From Delphinus delphis (Eukaryota; Chordata; Mammalia; Artiodactyla; Delphinidae): DNA of 64,000 nt. The DNA is taken from positions 33,074,070-33,138,069 of the forward strand of contig NC_082698.1 of assembly GCF_949987515.2 (NCBI RefSeq), written 5' to 3'. The stretch's first letter is position 1. Each line of letters begins with the position of its first letter. Positions 25,954 to 35,302 of the stretch are shown piece by piece. The position numbers and the translations under genes were made by a program. The notes below the pieces were generated by a model. It was not told the DNA's origin. It searched no databases and was given only the letters and a program-made list of their open reading frames with translations.

Positions 25954-25976
25954 TGCGGCCGGGCGGCCCCAGCTCG

Positions 25977-26034
25977 CCTCCCTAGCTCCACGCGCGCCCG
26001 GACCCGCGACCAGGCTTGAGCGCAGCTCCCGACC
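25977..26034 (+). other. RBP4: RBP4 non-coding exon 1 (5' UTR), start approximate
   Basis: GC-rich segment between the TATA-like box and a donor reading CGACC|GTGAGC at 26035. The exon start is inferred from the usual 25-30 bp spacing from the TATA box and is not visible directly. Intron 1 (26035-26242) is short. Confidence 0.5.
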
Positions 26035-29000
26035 GTGAGCGGCGGCCCGGCGGGACCGGGGGGGCAGGCGCGGGAGGGACGGGGGGCCGAGATGAACGGG
26101 ATGGGGGTACGGGGGCAGGAGGGATGGGGGACCGGGGGCCGGCGGGATGAGGGCTCGGCGCGGGCGGGATGGGGTCTAGGGACTGGCAGTGGCGCGTCGG
26201 CTGGTCCGGCCGCCAGGCGCTCACGGCGCGCGGTTCCCTCAGGGCGGACTCCTGAGCAAGATGGAGTGGGTGTGGGCGCTGGTGCTACTGGCGGCGCTGG
26301 GCAGCGTCCGGGCGGAGCGCGACTGCCGGGTGAGCAGCTTCCGAGTCAAAGAGAACTTCGACAAGGATCGCGTAGGTATCTGCGTCCCGGATGCGCCCCG
26401 TTCCCCTTTACCGGCGGCCGGCCATGCGCTCCCGGACACCAAACGCTGCTCTACTCCCTTCCCCAGTTCTCCGGCACCTGGTATGCCATGGCCAAGAAGG
26501 ACCCCAAGGGCCTCTTTCTGCAGGACAACATCGTCGCCCAGTTCATGAACGAGAATGGCCACATGACAGCCACGGCCAAGGGCCGAGTCCGTCTCTTTAA
26601 GTCAGTGACCTATGGGGGGCTGCGCTCTGCGCTGCAGGGTCCCCCGGGCTGAGCACCAAACCCTGTTTGGGGAGGGACGGGAGCACCCGGGGTGGGATGC
26701 AGGGAGCCCTTCGCCCAGCCTGGCTCATGATCCCTTTGGCTTCTGCAGTAGCTGGGACCTGTGCGCAGACATGCTGGGCACCTTCACAGACACCGAGGAC
26801 CCTGCCAAGTTCAAGATGAAGTACTGGGGCGTAGCGTCCTTTCTCCAGAAAGGAAGTAAGTAGTCGGCTTAGTGGGACTGTCTTGGAGGATGGGAGACAT
26901 ACCTAGCCAAAAGGCTGGGTTTCTCTTCTAGTGGCACCCTTGGGAAGAACGGTCTGTAAGCAACCAGAACTCTCAGCAGGGCTTAAAGCTAGAGGGGTGA
27001 AACTGCAAGCAGCCAGGCCCCTTCACTGCGCCCACCCCATCCCCCAGCTCAAAAACCTGGCCCAAGCTCAAAAGGCTCTTGGGCCTGTCACGTGACCTCC
27101 TCCTGCCATTTACCCATAAGGCCAGTGTGCCAGGGGGTGTGGCCTTCTCCATGCTTAGACCACCCACCTCCTCAAGACCCAACTCACATCACCACCCAAC
27201 CTGGTTTTGCATTTCCTCCATTTCTTTAGGCTGAATCCCTGAAACAGCTTGACTACCAGGGGCCCAGCAGAGGCTCAGAGACTCTCATCCAAGGACGCAG
27301 GGAGCATTTATGCACAGGGTTGACTCACTCCAAGGTGCCCTGCCTGCCGCTGCTGAGATTCTGAGCCAGGCACAGTGCTCTGGGTGACAGTGACCTCTTC
27401 CCTTTCTCCCAAGCCCTGAAACTCACATGGGGAGCAGGGTGTTAAGAACTCTCAGAAGAGCATCCTAAAATTCAGCCTGACGTAGATGTTCGAGAGCATA
27501 CATGTACATGCTCTTTCCACTTTTTCCTCATTTCTCCTAAGTTTCAAATCTGCAGTCTACTTGGTACCTAGAGAGTAATGCAGGCCACAGGGGACATATC
27601 ATGGAACCACAGAGATGGAGAGTTAACCCTGTGAAGGGGGTTCAACATGCAGATGAATAAACTGAGGTCAAGAGAAGGTAGGGCTTTGTCCAAGGTCATG
27701 CAACAAGTTTGTGAGAGCCAGTGTCAGAAGCCAGGGGTTCCAGCTCCCAGGTCAGGATTAGGTGGCCCTGAACAGCAGGGACTCCTAATACAAACCAGTT
27801 TTTACAGTTTTACAGACTACTGTTGGAACTCTCCTGGGAGATAGGCCCCAGAGGGCTGTTCAGGGGGACTCTTAGCTTGGTGAGCCAGGGCAGAAGTGTC
27901 CTTTCATGCAGCCCATCTACACGGGGCACGCACACCTTGACTTCCTCTACAGTTGTGTTAGATGAGTTTTTACTTTTTTTTTTTATCGAATTGCATCTTC
28001 AGTATTGATTTACACTGTACATATGGAGTTGCTATTCAACGAGGGGAAAAAAGCTTTTATCCTTAGAGGTAATAAAGATTTTTTCAAATAACGCAGCGAA
28101 ACTTCCAGAAGTGATCCATTTAGAGTAAAAGATAAACTCTTCTGATAATGGATTACAAAAATCAGTACCACGGGGCACAAGGTTACTAATTTTTAGAATC
28201 TGCATCTTATCAAACAGACGAGCATGGCCACCGCCGAGCAGTCGTATGGCTTCCCCTGACCCCCACATCCCGGTGTCTGACACATTCCCCATGGGAAAGC
28301 CTGGGAGGTTCAGGGGTGGCTCAGTCTTCCTCCTGGCGGGCCTGCAGTGGGCTGAAGAGGGGCCTCACCACCCACCGCTGTGCAGCTCTCCTACAGGGTA
28401 TGGGTTTGGGCTGAGCCCCTTCTAGGCAGGGACTCCCAGGGTTCTCAGAGCCAAGAGGCACACCCAGAGGTGACTTAGGCGAGGATTAGCAATCTCCCTT
28501 ACACCCTTAGTGCTGGGGGATCCAGGTTCCCCTGCGTTCCTGCAGCACAGAACATGACATAGAGCAGAGATCATCACTTGCCTCATGACCTGGGTGTGAA
28601 ATGGAGACACGGAGGCTTTGCATTTCTAGTTTCTTATCCCCTGTTGCCCCCAGTTTATTTATCGCCTGGAGACAGCGTGGTGTAGAGGTTAGGTATGGGG
28701 GCTCCAGAGTCAGAATGAAACTCAGTTCTGTCCTGCTCTTGGTGATACTGGGTGAATTACTTAATTTCTCTGTGCCTCAGTTTCCTTATCTGGAAAATGG
28801 GGATGATAGTGTGCACTTTCAGGTCGTTGTGAAAAATAATTGAGAAAGCACAGAAAGTGTCCATACAGTGACTGATACTTAACTAAGTGCTCAGAAAGTC
28901 TTGGTCATGGTTATACATCAACAAGAATGTTAAGCAGAGATGTGACACATTTTACCAAATGTGAGGTGTTTGGATATCCACATTGTTGTTTCTCCATGAC

Positions 29001-31530
29001 AAACCTCTCACATACATTCTTACTAACGTGGTTTCCCCATCCTGTCTTTATTGACGTTAGTACCACCTTTGTTTACACTTACGCTTCATGGCTTACATCC
29101 CAGTCTTAGGAAGAAATATAGTCTAAATTCTTCAAGGGCTCAGCTCTGCCTCTGTCAGGAGAGCTCTGAAGAGTATGAGCTCTAAGAAAGAATATCTGAT
29201 GTCAGAGGATAGGCATCTTGTGCCCTCAAGGCAGAACATACCCTCTTTTGCCAGCTTGGAGAAGTGAGTCGGGTTACTAAGCCAGAATTAGGGTGGAGCC
29301 AGAAAAGCCATGAACCAGATCACCCAGTGGACTGAGAGGCAGGAGAGCAGTGTGGATAGTGAGAGGGCCGGGAACTAGCTGATACGGATCAGTGCCAAGG
29401 ATTCATCCTGCTGTTGGGGGTGACATACGTTGGTGGCCGTCAATATCAGCCACAAAGGCACAAGATATTGTCAGAGGGTAGATGGAGGAGACATCAGTAG
29501 AAAGGTCTAGGCTGTGGTTTTGATGGGTCCACATTCTCGATTGTTCTTTGGAAAGATACGATCACATTTATCATCAGGGAGAGAAAGAATTATTAAAGTG
29601 AATGAGGTTCCCCCCACCACCGACTCCAGTATTTTTTCCTGTAAAGGACAAGATCCTTTCTCATGGTCCCAATTTTCTAAGAGCTGTCAGAATTCTCTGT
29701 AGTCTCCTGCTTCCTAACTCCTGAATCCAGTTTTGGGAAGTGGCTGGCTTCCGGGGCCAGGCAGTAAGTTTCCTTGACATCTGAGTGGCGGAGGGAGATG
29801 TAGTGGCCCCATGGCTTTCTGCCTTGCAGACGATGACCACTGGATCATTGACACGGACTATGACACCTATGCTGTGCAGTACTCCTGCCGCCTCCTGAAC
29901 CTCGATGGTACCTGCGCTGACAGCTACTCCTTCGTGTTCGCCCGTGACCTGAACGGCTTTTCCCCGGAGGTGCAGAGAATCGTGAGGCAGAGGCAGGAGG
30001 AGCTGTGCCTGGCCAGGCAGTACCGGCTGATCGCTCACAATGGTGAGTGCTGTGTGGGAACAGGGCACCGGCTGCTCGCCCTTAAGGGTCCCCGGGTCTG
30101 CATGCCCTGAGATGCATTTCATCTGCATGCGAGAGAAGACAGGGCGTCCTGGGAGCCCCCTCTGAGCCCGTCTTCATCCCTCCTGACCAGATCTTTCACT
30201 GGCCTTATCATGGGGACGATGCAGAAGGAGTGGGCAAAAGCCTTTTTCCAAAACCTTGGCACTTTTAATTAAGTAAAACTGCAGGGGACAGACGCTTCCT
30301 TTTTATCTGCCGCCTTAGGCTCAGTCTGTGGTCACATGATTTTGCTCCTGGCTGCACTACCCAAAAAACCATTTTGACTAGATTAATATTGTCTGGGGAA
30401 TTGAGTGGCCCCAGTGAAGAGCTGGGCATTGAATGTGGCATTTGGTGTAAAAACAACTTAAAGAGAGACATCACCATAGCAAGTTCAAAAGAGAGTGATT
30501 TCAACAAATGCTCTTTTTCTGATATGGAACTAAATATCCAGTAAGTTGACTAGCTGGTTTTCCTCACTTACGTTTTTTGAGATCCCCTGGAACACCCATT
30601 GAATCTTTTTATGGCTATTACTCTTGTCTGATCTTGATTTAAAAGCCAGTAATATTCTGGAAGAAAGTGCACATTTTATTTTGAATAGACACTCACTCCC
30701 ATGGGAAACTGGGTTTCAAAATCCAAACAGGGTAATGCTAAATTGTGGGGGAAAAAAGGGAACAAAACTGAACTTCTCTGTTGGTCATCTAACTAGCTAA
30801 CCCACACTACACCAAACAGATATGAATGCAGACCAAACAAGTAAATAAATAAGATTTTCATGTTTCACCCAGGGGCAGCCTAAGTGTAGGGCAGGATCTC
30901 ACCCCAGCCAGGCTCCACACCAAGCCCTTTGCCTGCCTTATCTCACTTAATCCTGGAGACACCTCATGAAGTAGGTATTCTCATTATCCACGTTCTACAA
31001 GATGAGAAAACAGAGGCTGAGAAAGATTACGAAGGTTGCCCAAGATCTTCAATAGATAGCTGACTTGGATGCAAACCAAAGTGGTTTTGTGACTCTGAAG
31101 CCCCTTGTGGCACCGCCTGGTGACATATGACACAGGACATGGTGAACACTCTATAAAACTGCTAACAGAGTAGCTGAGGTCAGGCTGACTTGGCCCTCAC
31201 TTCCTGAAACAGGAGGACATACCCACATCCCTGTGAAATGCAGTGAGGCAAATTTAAGACAGGTAAAAAACAGCACTTTGATACAGGAGATCCTATGCTC
31301 TGGGGCCCACCCCATCACCCCCAGAGAAATTCAGAGGGTTTCAGAAAGCCTTGAAGATGTTTATGAATTAGAGCCATATCTAGCTATAACCTTACAAGAA
31401 GCATTTGAACAAAGCCGAGCCCTAAGGTCATCGAATATTCACTCTCTACATTTAACACCAGCTCCATATTTCTGTCATTAATATCTTTGTTTTCTACATT
31501 TCAGGTTACTGTGATGGCGAATCAGAATGA
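25977..31530 (+). CDS. RBP4: RBP4, plasma retinol-binding protein (complete)
   Basis: RBP4 is the secreted lipocalin that carries retinol from liver to tissues in a complex with transthyretin. A short non-coding exon (about 25977-26034) precedes five coding exons: 26261-26371, 26467-26600, 26749-26855, 29830-30042 and 31505-31530. All introns are GT/AG. The product is 196 residues, against 201 in human. It has an 18-residue signal peptide ([18 protein letters not shown]) cleaved before ERDC, the lipocalin [10 protein letters not shown] motif and all six cysteines that form the three disulfides (C4-C160, C70-C174, C120-C129 in mature numbering). The missing residues are one codon in the B-C hairpin and four C-terminal residues removed by a TGA at 31528. 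Residues near the retinol entrance and transthyretin contacts are also changed. The protein is otherwise intact and probably functional. Confidence 0.96.
26261..26371 (+). CDS. RBP4: RBP4 first coding exon (signal peptide and residues 1-19)
   Basis: The acceptor CCCTCAG ends at 26242 and 18 nt of 5' UTR precede the ATG at 26261. It encodes the signal peptide [18 protein letters not shown] and mature residues [19 protein letters not shown]. The donor is CGC|GTAGGT. Residue 2 is Glu rather than the Lys of human, a state I also recall from bovine RBP4. Confidence 0.95.
26467..26600 (+). CDS. RBP4: RBP4 second coding exon (one codon shorter than human)
   Basis: Encodes [20 protein letters not shown], then [20 protein letters not shown], then VRLF. 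The exon is 134 bp where the human equivalent is 137 bp. The triplet is missing between QF and NE (human EF-SVD-ET, here QF-MN-EN), so the frame is kept. The acceptor is TTCCCCAG and the donor AA|GTCAGT. Confidence 0.94.
26749..26855 (+). CDS. RBP4: RBP4 third coding exon
   Basis: Completes the split Asn codon and encodes [20 protein letters not shown] followed by [15 protein letters not shown]. The central segment matches human exactly, but the N-terminal part differs (NSWDL for NNWDV, ML for MV). The acceptor is CTTCTGCAG and the donor GTAAGT. Confidence 0.95.
26856..29829 (+). other. RBP4 intron between third and fourth coding exons
   Basis: About 3 kb of mostly unique sequence with one MIR near 28.8 kb. 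No extra exon is recognised. Confidence 0.7.
28665..28905 (+). repeat. MIR SINE
   Basis: A well-preserved MIR: 'acagcgtggtgtagaggtta', 'ggctccagagtcagaatgaa', 'tctctgtgcctcagtttcct' and 'aactaagtgctcagaaag' in order. It lies within an RBP4 intron. Confidence 0.75.
29830..30042 (+). CDS. RBP4: RBP4 fourth coding exon
   Basis: This 213-bp exon encodes [20 protein letters not shown], then [20 protein letters not shown], then the [20 protein letters not shown] helix and LIAHN. It contains three of the six structural cysteines. The acceptor is GCCTTGCAG and the donor GTGAGT. Confidence 0.96.
30043..31504 (+). other. RBP4 last intron
   Basis: About 1.5 kb. It contains MIR/L2-like fragments near 30.95 kb and an unexplained 82-codon open frame at 31233-31481 that ends just before the last exon. 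Confidence 0.6.
31505..31530 (+). CDS. RBP4: RBP4 last coding exon, with early TGA
   Basis: After acceptor ATTTCAG the exon encodes GYCDGESE and stops at TGA (31528-31530). The next three codons read Asn-Ile-Leu and then TAG (31540-31542), which corresponds to the C-terminal RN(L/I)L and stop of other mammals. A single change in the Arg codon therefore shortened the protein by four residues. Cys174, needed for a disulfide, is retained. Confidence 0.93.
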
Positions 31531-31624
31531 AATATTTTGTAGCAACACGGAGGGTGTCGTTTCATTAGGAAACTTCCTATTAACTCACTCAGCCTTCAAC
31601 TCTTAGAGTTTAGTTTGCACCGCT

Positions 31625-31674
31625 CTCCTCCCCTCCCCTCCCCTCCCTTCCCCTCCCCTCCCCTCCCCTCCCCC
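31625..31674 (+). repeat. (CCCCT)n pyrimidine tract
   Basis: An almost pure C/T run of about 50 nt built from 'cccct' and 'ccctt' units, starting 95 nt after the RBP4 stop. The complementary strand carries many GGGG runs separated by A. Confidence 0.9.
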
Positions 31675-31780
31675 ACGTAAACATAAAACATTCAGTACAG
31701 GTAAAAATATGTGTGGGGATAAGTGAATCTCTTTGCACTCAAATGTCTGTGTTCCCTGGAGTTTTCTAAGGAATCATTTG

Positions 31781-31804
31781 AGGATTAGGATTAGGATTAG
31801 GATT
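31781..31804 (+). repeat. (AGGATT)4 tandem repeat
   Basis: Four exact copies of a 6-bp unit. Each contains GGATT(A), the reverse complement of the OTX/CRX core TAATCC. It is not the telomeric hexamer. Confidence 0.9.
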
Positions 31805-32489
31805 CCAGACTTTGATTTATTAAAATATAGGAAATACCTATTTCCTGTGATTTGGGTTTTTATTTGTGTTCGCGTCTGTGTTGAAGTGAGTTCTGCAGGT
31901 GGCTGGGTAGGATGCACTTTTTATATACCGGGAGGGGTTCTTCTCTCCCGGCTCTTTATGACCTTTGGCCTGTTCTAGTGCCTAACCTCCATTATTAATG
32001 AATGTGGCTTCTCTTAACTTCCTGAAAAAAGGGATTTCCCCATTAACCCAGGAAGGCCTTAACTACTGAGGCCACAAGAGGTGAGTGTAGGTTAGGCCAG
32101 GCCAGTGACCCCAGCCTCAGGCAGCCCCAGGCCCTGGAGGCGGGCAGGGGGGGTGGGCTTACCCCGAGCTGGTCTGAGACGCCCAAGAGGCATGGGTTGG
32201 GGTGAGCTCTAAGAAACGCCCCCCCAGCCCTTCATTGTCTCTGGCACCTAATTCACTTCTTATTTCAGCTGTGGGCAAAAGGCTGCAGGAGAAGAGGCCA
32301 TGGGCTTCCCGGGGGGAATCAGGAGACGGATCATGGCGCCCCTACCTACAGTGTGCGGGAAAGGGGAAGTAGCTGGGTCTGGGGCAGGACACCAGTGTCC
32401 CACACCATTAGCAGCGCTTGTGAACACTAACGTATAGCTGCATACAAAGCCACGTGCCTCAGTTTCCCAGGAGTTCCTAGGAGCCTCAG

Positions 32490-32690
32490 TTTATCATCTT
32501 AAAAAGGCATCAAGGCTTTGGTACCAGTGTCTTGGTTTTACTTCAAAATTCTGCTCAGATATAATTAGCTGTATGATTTGGGGCTGGTTGTGTAGTTTCT
32601 CTGAGCCTCACTCTCCTCTTGTGCAATATGGGGAAACAGTGTCTGCCTGATGGGCTGCAGTGAGGGTTCAGTTAGAGCACTTAGGATGCC
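32490..32690 (+). repeat. MIR-like fragment
   Basis: 'ttagctgtatgatttggggc', 'tagtttctctgagcctcact' and 'caatatggggaaacagtgtc' follow the MIR order. It lies between the RBP4 and FFAR4 3' ends. Confidence 0.55.
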
Positions 32691-32985
32691 AGGCTGACAT
32701 TTCTGAGATGTGTCGGAAGCAGGGAAGGGCAGCTCTCTCCCGTGTGTGAGGAGAGCTCTGCGTGGGTGCTGACATATCAGGGGGCCACGGAGGCTCCTGG
32801 GGGCCCCAAATCAATGTGCTTTGTTCTCCCACCAGAAAGGGGGAAGGCAGGGGACCGTGCACTGGAAAGCTCTGCCTGTCATTCACATGGAACAGGGGCC
32901 ATCAGAGCCTGGCCCTTCAGGTGTCACCCCAGAGACCCAGAAGACAGCCACACATCACTTCAAAAAGCAGCTTTAATTTACCAAA

Positions 32986-32991
32986 TTTATT
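32986..32991 (-). terminator. Candidate FFAR4 poly(A) signal
   Basis: 'tttatt' on the plus strand is AATAAA on the FFAR4 strand, about 1.9 kb downstream of the FFAR4 stop codon, a plausible 3' UTR length. Other hexamers in the L2 sequence upstream cannot be excluded. Confidence 0.3.
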
Positions 32992-33289
32992 AACTAAAGA
33001 TGAACAAAAGATCCCTGTCCTCTAGTCCTCAAGCTTGTAATAAACCTTACTTAAAAAGCAAGCTGCTCAAGAAACTCCACCAGCAAAGACAACTACTGGC
33101 TCTGATGTACTTGGTGACAAAGATTGGTTGAGCACGTCCTATGTGCCAGGCCCTGAGCTACTGTTCCAGCCACTGGCCCAACCTCCAAGTGCTGGCGTAG
33201 CCCTGGGTTCTCGCTGGCTCCGGTTTCTTCTCTCTCTCTCTTCCCAGGGACATTTCATAAAGCCATAAATCTGCAAACACTATCTGGTG

Positions 33290-34310
33290 ACTCCCAACGT
33301 TGCATATTCAGGCCCACACCCCACATCCCTGCACCCCACTGCCTGCTCTCCATTTGGATCTCACTGGGGTTTCATGTGTAAATGCCCCAAATGAAACTCT
33401 TGGTCTTTCTATTTCCCATTCTTCTAGTCTTCCCCATTTTTGTTGCCTGCTCTCCATCCAATCACTGTCAGGAGTCACCCCTGAATCCTCTCTTTCCCTC
33501 CTAATCTGCATCCTGTCCATCAATACATCATGTTTGCTCTGCCTTCCCAAAGTATGTCCCAAGATCATTTCTCACAATCCCCCACGGATGCCACCCACCT
33601 CCAACTTCCCCATCTTCTTTCTCTGCTTCAACAGCCACCTAACTGGTCTCCATCTTTATTCCTGCTCCACAAAGTTCATTCCCTGCACAGCAACCAGTAG
33701 AGCAGGTCACTTCAGCATCCACTTGCAAACCTCCAGTGGCTGCCCACTGAACACAGAATAAACTCTCTATGGCAGCCTCCCAGACCCTGTGTAATCCAGC
33801 CCTGTAACCTCTCTGGTCTCAACTGATGGTCTCCAGCACAGCACCCCTCTGTCTTGGCATCAAGGACATTGCCCGGCATACAGGAGCCAATAGTTTGCTT
33901 TGTTTACACCTCTTCTTTCTGTCCCACAAGTACACAAGGCTCTTTGCACCAGCACCAGCGTCTGCTCCACCTGCAAAGCCCCACTCCCTTGGATTCACAT
34001 GGCTGGTTCCTTCTTGTGGTTTACCTTTTGCCTCAAATATACCCCTTAGAACGGTCTTCGCAGACCCCTCAACACCCCATCTAAGTTGCCATCACTGTCC
34101 CATTTTCTTCACGACGCTAATTCACTCCATAACACTATATTGTCTATTGACTTATGTTTGGTTTTTCGCTGCCCCCACCTAGAAGATAAGTAAGCTCCGT
34201 GAGGGCAGGGGCCATGGCTGTCTGGTTCACTGCTGTATTCCCACCACCAAGAACACCGGCCACAGCATGTGCTTAAGAGGCATCTAACAGGCGGATCAAC
34301 GAAGGGAATC
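33290..34310 (+). repeat. LINE-2 (L2) 3' part
   Basis: A long C/T-rich stretch with degraded L2 coding ends in the diagnostic L2 3' sequence 'taagctccgtgagggcaggg', 'tggttcactgctgtattccc' and 'ttaagaggcatctaacag'. It lies in the FFAR4 3' UTR or just beyond it, antisense to FFAR4. Open frames of 118-153 codons inside it are L2 remnants or chance. Confidence 0.65.
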
Positions 34311-34912
34311 ACTCCTGTTCTCACTGTCAAATGTTTGGAGTCATCCGACTTCCTGTCTGACTTCGTGACAAAGCTTCTCCTAAAGGGGTCCATGGCATCC
34401 CTTTATAAATGAAAAATAAAGTCACCTTTAATTCCTTGGAAATTAAATCCTTGTTCCTTGGAAATTCCTCAAGCGCTCTTGACGTTAATGAATGATCCTG
34501 CAGCCTTGCAAATCCAGGGTGGGGAGCTAGAGTGGCCATGACTCTTCAGAGGAAAAATCTGGGTCCTGGACCTGTTCCAAGACTCACTTCAGGAAACCGG
34601 CAAGGCGTGGCTTTACGTGTAGGAGATGAGACTGCTGAACAGTTACAAATAAAAATTATTAAACTTAATCATACTACACACTGAAAAAGTTCATATTGAA
34701 AAGGAACCCACAGCAAATACTTTTATAAAGGATAGAATTGTTATACTGAATGATCACCCCTCGATGTACTGGTGCTGTAAATGTACATTTGCATAGGTTA
34801 CATTTTCTTAAAGCAGGTACCCTGGTGCGACCGTCCTGGAAATGAACTCCCTTTGAAAACACACCATGGCTTACCAGAGAGTGACAAATAGACGCCTACA
34901 GAGAAAAACTAA

Positions 34913-35302
34913 CTAGCTGGAAATAACAGACAGATCATTTCTTCTGACAGATGTGTCTGTAAACATGGCTCCCTTTTCTGAGAAGAAGAAGCAGTGAAAA
35001 AATTTCCTCCATTCGTTCCTAAACAGTGACATGTTGTAGAGAATGGGGTTGACGGCCGAGTTGGCAAAGGTGAAGGCCACCACCCAGAAGAAGAGGGACG
35101 GCCAGATGACCAGGTTTTGCTCGAAGTTCTGGATCAGAATGAGGAGGATGGTGACGATGATGGGGCTCCACATGACGAAGAAGGAGATCATGAGCAGGAA
35201 CAAGGTGCGGAAGAGCCGGACGTCCTGCTGGGACACACGGAGCTGGTGGCTCTCCGAGGAAGCCAGGGTCGTCGTGAGCCTTCTCCTTGACGCCTTCGTG
35301 AT
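34913..35302 (-). CDS. FFAR4: FFAR4 last coding exon (residues 233-361 and stop)
   Basis: Begins ITKASRRRLTTTLASSESHQ after acceptor CCTGCAG, runs through TM6 and TM7, and ends VRRNDLSVISS with TAG at 34915-34913. The tail after NPILY reads LFRNEWRKFFHCFFF, with one cysteine where I recall three in the equivalent human stretch. No equivalent of the human long-isoform insert exon was identified upstream. Confidence 0.96.
   Translation of the reverse strand: MTKASRRRLTTTLASSESHQLRVSQQDVRLFRTLFLLMISFFVMWSPIIVTILLILIQNFEQNLVIWPSLFFWVVAFTFANSAVNPILYNMSLFRNEWRKFFHCFFFSEKGAMFTDTSVRRNDLSVISS

Larger units (their letters stand above)
25480..26700. promoter_or_regulatory. CpG-rich region over the RBP4 promoter and first exons
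   Basis: CpG dinucleotides are dense from about 25.48 kb to 26.7 kb, in contrast to the A/T-rich DNA before it. The region covers the RBP4 TATA-like box, the non-coding first exon, intron 1 and the first two coding exons. Open frames of 140-200 codons on both strands here are artefacts of the GC content. Confidence 0.7.
31531..31830 (+). other. RBP4: RBP4 3' UTR and flank with candidate poly(A) signals
   Basis: No canonical AATAAA follows closely after the stop. Variant hexamers CATAAA (31682-31687) and ATTAAA (31819-31824) are the nearest candidates. The end of the transcript cannot be fixed from sequence alone. Confidence 0.4.

Noticed and set aside
26035..26652. 205-codon open frame over RBP4 intron 1 and exons
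   Set aside because: It reads through real splice sites in the wrong frame for RBP4; composition is that of a CpG island.
31781..31804. Interstitial telomere repeat
   Set aside because: The unit is AGGATT, not the vertebrate AGGGTT.
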